Positions 15,742-20,598 of a stretch of DNA of 20,598 nt are shown piece after piece. This DNA comes from Nocardioides sp. (lineage in GTDB: Bacteria > Actinomycetota > Actinomycetes > Propionibacteriales > Nocardioidaceae), in the NCBI GenBank assembly GCA_003519585.1, contig DOWL01000133.1:1-20598 (forward strand), in the 5' to 3' direction. Positions within the stretch are counted from its first letter, which is position 1. Each line of letters opens with the position of its first letter. Below the pieces are notes generated by a model, which was not told the DNA's origin, made no database searches, and saw only the letters and a list, made by a program, of their open reading frames with translations. A program made the position numbers and the translations under genes.

Positions 15742-16516
15742 GGACCACCTGTGCGGCATGACCGCCACCGCTGTCGCCAGTCTTCATCTCGTCCGCGATT
15801 GAGACGACCAAGCCGCCGAGCATGAACGCCGCGATGGTCGCGACCAACGCGCCGGTCGAGAAGCTCGGGATGAACCGGCGCAGGCCGGTCGAAACGGATG
15901 TCGCGCCGTGGTACTCGTGGGTCAGGGCGTGACCCTTGCCTCGCTGCAAGAGGTAGCGGTTGACCGGCCAGGCGGCGAAGAAGGCGACCGTCAGCGCGAT
16001 CATCATGCCGACCCAGAAGATTACGTTGACGAGTCCGGCATCCATGGCACCCGGAATGATCGCCATCACCGCGTTGTCGACGATCTCCATGGTCGCAATC
16101 GAGAGCGTGTCAGCGGCCAACACGACAGATAGCGCTGCACCAACACCAAGCCCAGCCTTGAGCAACGGCAGCGTTGAGAGCGTGTAGCCGAACAAGAATG
16201 CCAGCGCGACAGCCAGCACGATGGTCCAGCCAGTGCTGAGGCCAATTGCGGTGCCGATCATGAGGCCGGCGATCTCACCGATGGCACACCCCGTCAGGCA
16301 GTGCAGCGTGGCGCTAACTGCCATCTTGTTAACGCTGCCCATGTCGTGATGGGAGTGGAGGTCGTGCGCGGCGTGCTGCTCGTGACCAGCATGATCGGTG
16401 TGACCCTCGTGGTCACACGTGCTGCCGTCGCCACCCGGGACGCAGCAGTCGCCGCTGTTCGTCGAGTGCTTCAGGCCGTGCGCGACCTCTTCGTGTTCGT
16501 GGTGATACGTGGTCAT
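15734..16516 (-). CDS. DUF4396 membrane protein with His/Cys-rich N-terminus
   Basis: A 260-residue protein whose first 60 residues are a metal-binding-like tail: HHEHEE, then CC at 24-25, C34, and many His (for example HEGHTDHAGHEQHAAHDLHS). Five hydrophobic segments follow at about 66-92, 96-119, 122-153, 162-190 and 218-241. The first carries HCLTGCAIGEIAG (72-84), the mark of DUF4396, where H72, C73 and C77 could bind metal within the membrane. The function of the family is not established; transport or buffering of copper or a similar metal is inferred from the neighbours. Its ATG overlaps the arsR stop by 4 nt and its own end overlaps the secreted protein gene by 8 nt, so the three are co-translated. 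Confidence 0.88.
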   Translation of the reverse strand: MTTYHHEHEEVAHGLKHSTNSGDCCVPGGDGSTCDHEGHTDHAGHEQHAAHDLHSHHDMGSVNKMAVSATLHCLTGCAIGEIAGLMIGTAIGLSTGWTIVLAVALAFLFGYTLSTLPLLKAGLGVGAALSVVLAADTLSIATMEIVDNAVMAIIPGAMDAGLVNVIFWVGMMIALTVAFFAAWPVNRYLLQRGKGHALTHEYHGATSVSTGLRRFIPSFSTGALVATIAAFMLGGLVVSIADEMKTGDSGGGHAAQVVHE

Positions 16517-16887
16517 GAGCTGCCCTCCTTGTTAGCGAACGTGAGTAGTTGCCGTAGGCAGTGGTCCAGCAGCTGGTGTGGGAACCCATCGGCCAGCCGG
16601 TAGTACATGACGCGGCCATCACGGCGGGACTGGACTAGTCCGGACGTCTTGAGCTGCTTGAGTGCGTAGGACGACTGGTCCATAGAGATGTCCAACGCCA
16701 TGGCGAGATCACCGACGCACAGCTCGTCGACCGAGACGAGGCAGAAGAGCATCCGCACTCGGATTGGGTCGGCAAGCAGACCAAGTAGGCGAGCAAGTTG
16801 CTCGCCCTCCGGCAGCGAGAGTCCTGCTGCCTGGGCTTGCGTGACGCTCGCGGCGTCGACGGGATGGCTGTGAGTCGCTGAGGGCAT
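16513..16887 (-). CDS. ArsR/SmtB-family metal-sensing repressor
   Basis: A 124-residue winged-helix protein of the family that leaves DNA when it binds metal. LARLLGLLADPIRVRMLFCL (31-50) opens the fold. ELCVGDLAMALDISMDQSSY (55-74) covers the metal box and recognition helix, followed by the wing SRRDGRVMYYRLAD (87-100). Candidate metal ligands are C57 in ELCVGDL, C49, and D100, H104, H109 and C110 in the last helix. ELCVGDL has the first Cys of the CadC/SmtB box but not the second. The N-terminus also has His (THSHP). The ATG lies within a palindrome with no ribosome binding site in front, suggesting a leaderless message. It leads a three-gene operon with DUF4396. Which metal is sensed cannot be read from sequence. 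Confidence 0.92.
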   Translation of the reverse strand: MPSATHSHPVDAASVTQAQAAGLSLPEGEQLARLLGLLADPIRVRMLFCLVSVDELCVGDLAMALDISMDQSSYALKQLKTSGLVQSRRDGRVMYYRLADGFPHQLLDHCLRQLLTFANKEGSS

Positions 16888-16922
16888 ATACGTATATTCG
16901 CACGGACGTGCGGATATTACAA
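16886..16922 (-). promoter_or_regulatory. arsR promoter with overlapping palindromic operators
   Basis: On the minus strand TTGTAA (16922-16917) and GAATAT (16899-16894) are separated by 17 nt, an acceptable -35/-10 pair. Only 6 nt separate the -10 from the ATG, so transcription would start at or beside it. A 24-bp palindrome with one mismatched pair outside the two central bases spans 16894-16917 (core CGCACG-GA-CGTGCG), filling the spacer and the -10. A perfect 12-bp palindrome, ATATACGTATAT, at 16886-16897 overlaps the start codon. A repressor bound here would block RNA polymerase; the ArsR protein is the natural candidate. Confidence 0.7.
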
Positions 16923-16939
16923 GTACCCCCAGGGGGTAC
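16923..16939. promoter_or_regulatory. CsoR-type copper operator candidate
   Basis: GTACCCCCAGGGGGTAC is a perfect 8-1-8 palindrome of the TACCCCC/GGGGGTA kind bound by CsoR-family repressors. It directly abuts the -35 of the arsR promoter. No csoR gene is in the window. Alternatively it sits upstream of a TAATAT -10 (16919-16914 on the minus strand), where the operator would fill the spacer as in known CsoR-controlled promoters. Confidence 0.65.
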
Positions 16940-16953
16940 CCCGAGCAGTGACA

Positions 16954-16987
16954 GGGGCGGTGCCGCGCACAAACGCGACACCGCCCC
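16954..16987 (-). terminator. Strong hairpin terminator after DUF305 gene
   Basis: GGGGCGGTG and CACCGCCCC form a perfect 9-bp stem, with CGCG/CGCG pairing inside it. It begins 15 bp after the DUF305 stop. No T run follows. It separates the ATPase-DUF305 operon from the arsR operon, implying that arsR has its own promoter. Confidence 0.8.
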
Positions 16988-17002
16988 AGGCCTAGAGATC
17001 AG

Positions 17003-17650
17003 TTAGCTGCCGAGCAACTGATCGATCTGCTCGATCTCGGCTTCCTGCGCGGTCACGATCGACTCCGCGAGAGAAAGGGCATCGGCGAACTTGCCTGCAT
17101 CCTGCTCGGTCTGCGCCATCTCGATCGCGCCCTCGTGATGCTCCTTCATCATCTCGAGCCACATGGTCTGGAACTCGGAGTCGGGGGCGTTCTCCAGCTC
17201 GTCAAAGTCGTCGCCGGACATCATGCCGGGCATGTCGGAGTCCAGACCGTCCATGGAGTCGCCCATCCCTTCCATGTCGTGACCGGCGTTGGAGTGGTCA
17301 CGCATCGTCTCGGGGATCTCCTCGTCCCACTCCTGGAGCCAGTCACTCATCGTCTCGATCTCGGGGCCCTGGGCCTCACGGATGTCGTCGGCGAGCTGCT
17401 GTACCTCGGGGTCCAGGGTGCGGTCGACGGTCAGGTCGACCATCGAGAGGGCTTGGGCGTGGTGCTGGATCATGTCGGTCGCGAACGCGACATCGGCGTC
17501 GTTGTGATCCGTCTCGGACACCTTCGTGGAGCCGTCGTTGGCGGGCTCGTCGTTGCCGCAGGCCGTCAGGGTGAGGGCAAGTCCGAGGGTCAGCGTGCCG
17601 AGGATCCGTGCGGACCGGCGGAGGGGCGTGATGGGGCGGGGGAATCGCAT
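17003..17650 (-). CDS. DUF305 lipoprotein
   Basis: ATG 17650 has GGAG 9 nt upstream and yields 215 residues. A positively charged start and hydrophobic core end in the lipobox LTAC (C31), so it should be a lipoprotein on the outer face of the membrane. Two DUF305 halves are visible, each a helical ferritin-like segment: MIQHHAQALSMVDL (60-73) and MMKEHHEGAIEMAQ (167-180). Between them is a Met/His/Asp-rich stretch (HDMEGMGDSMDGLDSDMPGM, 124-143) likely to bind copper. DUF305 genes accompany copper ATPases in many actinobacteria; a periplasm-like metal-binding role is inference. It lies 93 bp after the CPD ATPase gene, with no terminator seen between, so it is probably co-transcribed. Confidence 0.93.
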   Translation of the reverse strand: MRFPRPITPLRRSARILGTLTLGLALTLTACGNDEPANDGSTKVSETDHNDADVAFATDMIQHHAQALSMVDLTVDRTLDPEVQQLADDIREAQGPEIETMSDWLQEWDEEIPETMRDHSNAGHDMEGMGDSMDGLDSDMPGMMSGDDFDELENAPDSEFQTMWLEMMKEHHEGAIEMAQTEQDAGKFADALSLAESIVTAQEAEIEQIDQLLGS

Positions 17651-17743
17651 GAGGTAGTTCTCCTGTTCGAGGTTACGAGCGGTCTGGCAGAGGAGGAGGC
17701 GCCGCTCTTCGGCAACGGTCCTTGCGGGCGCGCTGGCAGGTAC

Positions 17744-20194
17744 CTAAGGCGTCGGCTGAAGACTGTCGGCCTGGACCGGTTCTGTACGGGCCGGCGTGGG
17801 CAAGGACAGCCGCTTGAGCATCAGGGCGTTGACGGCGACCAGGAAGCTCGACCCGGACATTGACAGTGCGGCGATCTCGGGTCGCAGCACCAGGCCGAAT
17901 GCGGGTTCGAAGACGCCGGCCGCGATCGGTAGTGCGATCGCGTTGTAGCCCACGGCCCAGCCGAGGTTCTGCCGCATCTTGCGCAACGTGCCTCGTCCGA
18001 TCGTCAGTGCCACTGGCACGTCCAGGGGGTCGGACCGCATGAGGACCACGTCGGCGGCCTCGATGGCGACGTCGGTGCCGGCGCCGACGGCGATGCCGAC
18101 GTCGGCCTGCACCAGCGAGGGCGAGTCGTTGACGCCGTCGCCGACCATCGCGACGACGCGACCTTCGGCCTGGAGCTGCTGGACGTGGCGAGCCTTGTCC
18201 TCGGGCAGTACCTCGGCGATCACGGTGTCGATTCCCAGTTCCTCGGCGATCCGCTCGGCGGTCGCGTGGTTGTCGCCGGTGAGCATGACAACCCGGATGC
18301 CGGCCTTGTGCAGGGCCGTGACTGCCGCTGCGGAAGTCTCGCGGACCGCGTCGGCCATCCCGATCACGGCGACGACGATGCCGTCGAGGGCGACGAACAC
18401 AGCGGTGCGTCCGCCGGAGGCGATTTCGTCGCGTCGCCCTCCGAGATCGCCGACCGTGATGCGCTCGGATTCCATAAGGCGTCGGTTGCCGATCGCGACC
18501 TGGTGGCCGTCGACCTCGGCGAGCGCCCCGATGCCGGTGACGTTGCGGAAACCGGTGGCGCGCAGGCGCGGGGCGTCCGTCGCGTCGACATGGCGCACGA
18601 CTGCCTGGGCGAGCGGGTGCTCGGACTCGCGTTCGAGGGCGCCGGCCAACGCGAGTAGTCGTCGCTCGTCGACGCCGGGGGCGATGACGACGTCGGTGAC
18701 TTCTGGTTCACCCTTGGTGAGGGTTCCGGTCTTGTCCATCACCACGGTGTCGATCCGAGCCGAGGTCTCGATCGCGGTGGCGTTCTTGAACAGGATGCCC
18801 CGCTTGGCGCCCAGTCCGGAGCCGACCATGATCGCGGTCGGCGTCGCCAGGCCGAGGGCGTCGGGGCAGGTGATGACGACGACGGTGATCGCGAACAGCA
18901 GAGCGGTCTGCACGCTCGCGCCTGCAGCCATCCAGACCAGGAATGTGCCGACCCCGCCGACCAGGGCGACCAGGACGAGCCAGAACGCGGCCTTGTCCGC
19001 GAGTCGCTGTCCGGGGGCCTTGGAGTTCTGTGCCTGCTGCACCAGCGCGACGATCTGGGCCAGGGCAGTGTCCGCGCCGACCTTGGTGGCACGGACCCGC
19101 AGGGTGCCGGTGGTGTTGACGGTGGCGCCGATGACCGGGTCGCCCGGTGACTTGTGAACCGGGAGGCTCTCGCCGGTGACCAGTGCCTCGTCGATATCGG
19201 AGTCGCCTTCCTCGACCACCCCGTCAGTGGCGATCTTTGCGCCGGGGCGGACCAGGAGGAGGTCGCCGACGACGACATCAGCCGTGGAGATCTCGACCGG
19301 TTCGCCGTTGCGGATGACGAGAGCCTGGGGCGGCGCCAGATCCAGGAGGGTTCGGATGGCGTCGTTGGCGCCGCCGCGGGCGCGCATCTCGAACCAGTGG
19401 CCGAGGAGCACGAACGCGGTCAGCACAGTAGCTGCCTCGTAGAACACCTCACCGCCACCGGTGAGGGTCACCCCTAGCGAGTACAACCAGCCTGCCCCGA
19501 CGGCGACTGCCACCAGCACCATCATGTCGAGGGTCCGGGCGCGCAGTGCCCGCCAGGCCCCGTCGAAGAAGATCCAGGCGGAGTAGAACACCACCGGCAG
19601 TGACAGCAGCAGGCTGAACACGTCGTCACGGAGGCCGAACGGCGCGGCGGTGTCGAAGCCGAACACCTCCCGCCCGATCGGGGACCACAGCAGGATGGGG
19701 ACCGAGAGCAGCGCGGCGACCAGGAACCGGTTGCGCATGTCGCGAACCATGTCGGCCATCGACATGGACCCGTGCCCGCCGTGGCCCATGGCGTCGTGGG
19801 GCGAGCTGACCGGAGACGCGGGCGCACTGGTGTGCCCCGCGTGCGGGTCATGGGCGACGTGACCGTCGTGTCCGGTCGCGGGCCGCGGCTCTGTCATTGG
19901 GTCGCACACGTGGTGCGGAACCGACTGGCCGGCGCAATGGAAGCCGCACTCACGCACCCAGTCCCGTAGCTCGGTCAGGTTGGTGCGGTTGCCGTCGTAG
20001 GTGACCGTGGCGGTCTGCGCGACCGGGTTAGCGTCCACGGACAGGACCCCGGGCCGCCGCGACAAGACGGCCTCGGCCACGTTCTTGCTGGTGGCCCACT
20101 GCACTCCGGAGACCTCCAGGATGGCGGTGGCGTGGCCGTTGCCGTCTTCCTGTCCGGGGTCAAAATGGCCGTCGGCGTGTGCGTGCGTGGTCAT
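17744..20194 (-). CDS. P1B-type heavy-metal ATPase with CPD motif (CopB-like)
   Basis: An 816-residue metal-pumping ATPase. Core motifs are intact: TGES (340-343), DKTGT with the phosphorylated D487, SEHP (524-527), MLTGDN (637-642) and [10 protein letters not shown] (683-692). In the sixth membrane helix the usual CPC or CPH is [13 protein letters not shown], with CPD at 443-445. Later helices have YN (750-751) and SMSGSS (778-783), copper-ATPase-like. The N-terminus holds a degenerate HMA-like fold (about 22-88, [15 protein letters not shown]) lacking the CxxC pair, then a His-rich tract ([13 protein letters not shown], about 109-121, and HGGHGSMSM). ATG 20194 overlaps the upstream ATPase stop by ATGA. 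Copper export is likely from context; the CPD motif leaves metal and oxidation state open. Confidence 0.93.
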   Translation of the reverse strand: MTTHAHADGHFDPGQEDGNGHATAILEVSGVQWATSKNVAEAVLSRRPGVLSVDANPVAQTATVTYDGNRTNLTELRDWVRECGFHCAGQSVPHHVCDPMTEPRPATGHDGHVAHDPHAGHTSAPASPVSSPHDAMGHGGHGSMSMADMVRDMRNRFLVAALLSVPILLWSPIGREVFGFDTAAPFGLRDDVFSLLLSLPVVFYSAWIFFDGAWRALRARTLDMMVLVAVAVGAGWLYSLGVTLTGGGEVFYEAATVLTAFVLLGHWFEMRARGGANDAIRTLLDLAPPQALVIRNGEPVEISTADVVVGDLLLVRPGAKIATDGVVEEGDSDIDEALVTGESLPVHKSPGDPVIGATVNTTGTLRVRATKVGADTALAQIVALVQQAQNSKAPGQRLADKAAFWLVLVALVGGVGTFLVWMAAGASVQTALLFAITVVVITCPDALGLATPTAIMVGSGLGAKRGILFKNATAIETSARIDTVVMDKTGTLTKGEPEVTDVVIAPGVDERRLLALAGALERESEHPLAQAVVRHVDATDAPRLRATGFRNVTGIGALAEVDGHQVAIGNRRLMESERITVGDLGGRRDEIASGGRTAVFVALDGIVVAVIGMADAVRETSAAAVTALHKAGIRVVMLTGDNHATAERIAEELGIDTVIAEVLPEDKARHVQQLQAEGRVVAMVGDGVNDSPSLVQADVGIAVGAGTDVAIEAADVVLMRSDPLDVPVALTIGRGTLRKMRQNLGWAVGYNAIALPIAAGVFEPAFGLVLRPEIAALSMSGSSFLVAVNALMLKRLSLPTPARTEPVQADSLQPTP

Positions 20195-20598
20195 CGGGCT
20201 GCCTTCCTCAGGGGAACGCCGGTCACCGCGTGGTCGTGCGCCGCGTCCGGATGCGATGAGGCGGATGTGGAGACGGCCTGGAACCGGCGCAGGCGCAAGC
20301 TGTTGGACACCACGAACACCGAAGAGAACGCCATCGCGGCGCCGGCGATGAGCGGGTTGAGCAAACCCAGTGCGGCGAGCGGTAGGGCGGCGACGTTGTA
20401 GGCGAAGGCCCAGAACAGGTTCCCCTGAATGGTGCGCAGGGTTCGCCGGGAAAGCCGGATGGCGTCGACGGCTGCTCGGAGGTCGCCGCGGACCAGGGTC
20501 AGGTCGGAGGCTTCAATGGCCACGTCGGTGCCGGTACCCATGGCGATGCCGAGGTCGGAGGTGGCCAGCGCGGCGGCGTCGTTGACGCCGTCGCCGAC
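20191..20598 (-). CDS. copA: Copper P1B-type ATPase, C-terminal part, cut by window edge
   Basis: The frame enters from the right edge at [20 protein letters not shown], the hinge of a P-type ATPase, and ends at 20191 with 135 residues visible. [13 protein letters not shown] in helix seven and [19 protein letters not shown] in helix eight carry the YN and MxxSS signatures of Cu(I)-exporting CopA ATPases. The tail is short with scattered His ([12 protein letters not shown]). It overlaps the CPD ATPase by 4 nt, so two different P1B pumps are made from one message. The catalytic front, any HMA domains and the membrane CPC motif lie outside the window. Cu(I) export is well supported by the class signatures. 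Confidence 0.88.
   Translation of the reverse strand, partial: VGDGVNDAAALATSDLGIAMGTGTDVAIEASDLTLVRGDLRAAVDAIRLSRRTLRTIQGNLFWAFAYNVAALPLAALGLLNPLIAGAAMAFSSVFVVSNSLRLRRFQAVSTSASSHPDAAHDHAVTGVPLRKAAR

Noticed and set aside
14839..15768. A single 309-codon secreted protein
   Set aside because: The N-terminal part is real, but beyond about 15350 the frame reads the transposase leader and gene out of frame.

Overview
The window is high-GC DNA with strongly GC-biased third codon positions, GTG starts, 4-nt gene overlaps and families typical of Actinobacteria (DUF222/13E12 protein, LytR-CpsA-Psr protein, DUF305 lipoprotein). It most resembles a Nocardioides-like member of the Propionibacteriales. 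That placement is inference from gene content, not from a marker gene. No rRNA, tRNA or CRISPR was seen.

Left part (1-7733): a DUF222 protein cut by the window edge, a short array of 74-bp repeats, an SMI1/KNR4-like reading frame that runs into that array, and an LCP-family cell-wall ligase that overlaps it by GTGA. Divergent from these is a 1597-residue secreted repeat protein: three jelly-roll-like 'DGGFE' units, four ~200-residue Ig-like units, a Thr/Pro linker and a terminal beta domain.

Middle part (7734-12925): a hipBA toxin-antitoxin pair with three matching 18-bp operator-like palindromes spaced 60-61 bp apart, a small plus-strand coding remnant, and an unrecognised two-gene minus-strand operon (55-aa and 206/207-aa proteins; the first has a clear ribosome binding site). 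Then come a zinc-dependent alcohol dehydrogenase and a secreted RTX protein with 22 uninterrupted nonapeptides.

Right part (12926-20598) is accessory DNA. An AbiE type IV toxin-antitoxin locus has an intact antitoxin (abiEi) but a broken toxin (abiEii, internal deletion plus frame breaks). Next is an IS481-family transposase whose ribosome binding site is buried in a hairpin. The rest is a metal (probably copper) resistance island read leftward: the end of a copA-type ATPase, a second P1B ATPase with an unusual CPD membrane motif and a degenerate N-terminal metal-binding domain, and a DUF305 lipoprotein. After a strong terminator come an ArsR-family regulator, a His/Cys-rich DUF4396 membrane protein and a His-rich secreted protein that appears to have lost its 3' end at the insertion sequence. 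The arsR promoter carries two kinds of operator-like palindrome, one matching CsoR-type copper sites, and looks leaderless.

The most noteworthy items are the CPD ATPase and its setting, the dual-operator arsR promoter, the triple hipB operator, the decayed abiEii, the hairpin-masked transposase start, and the unannotated 55-aa/207-aa gene pair.
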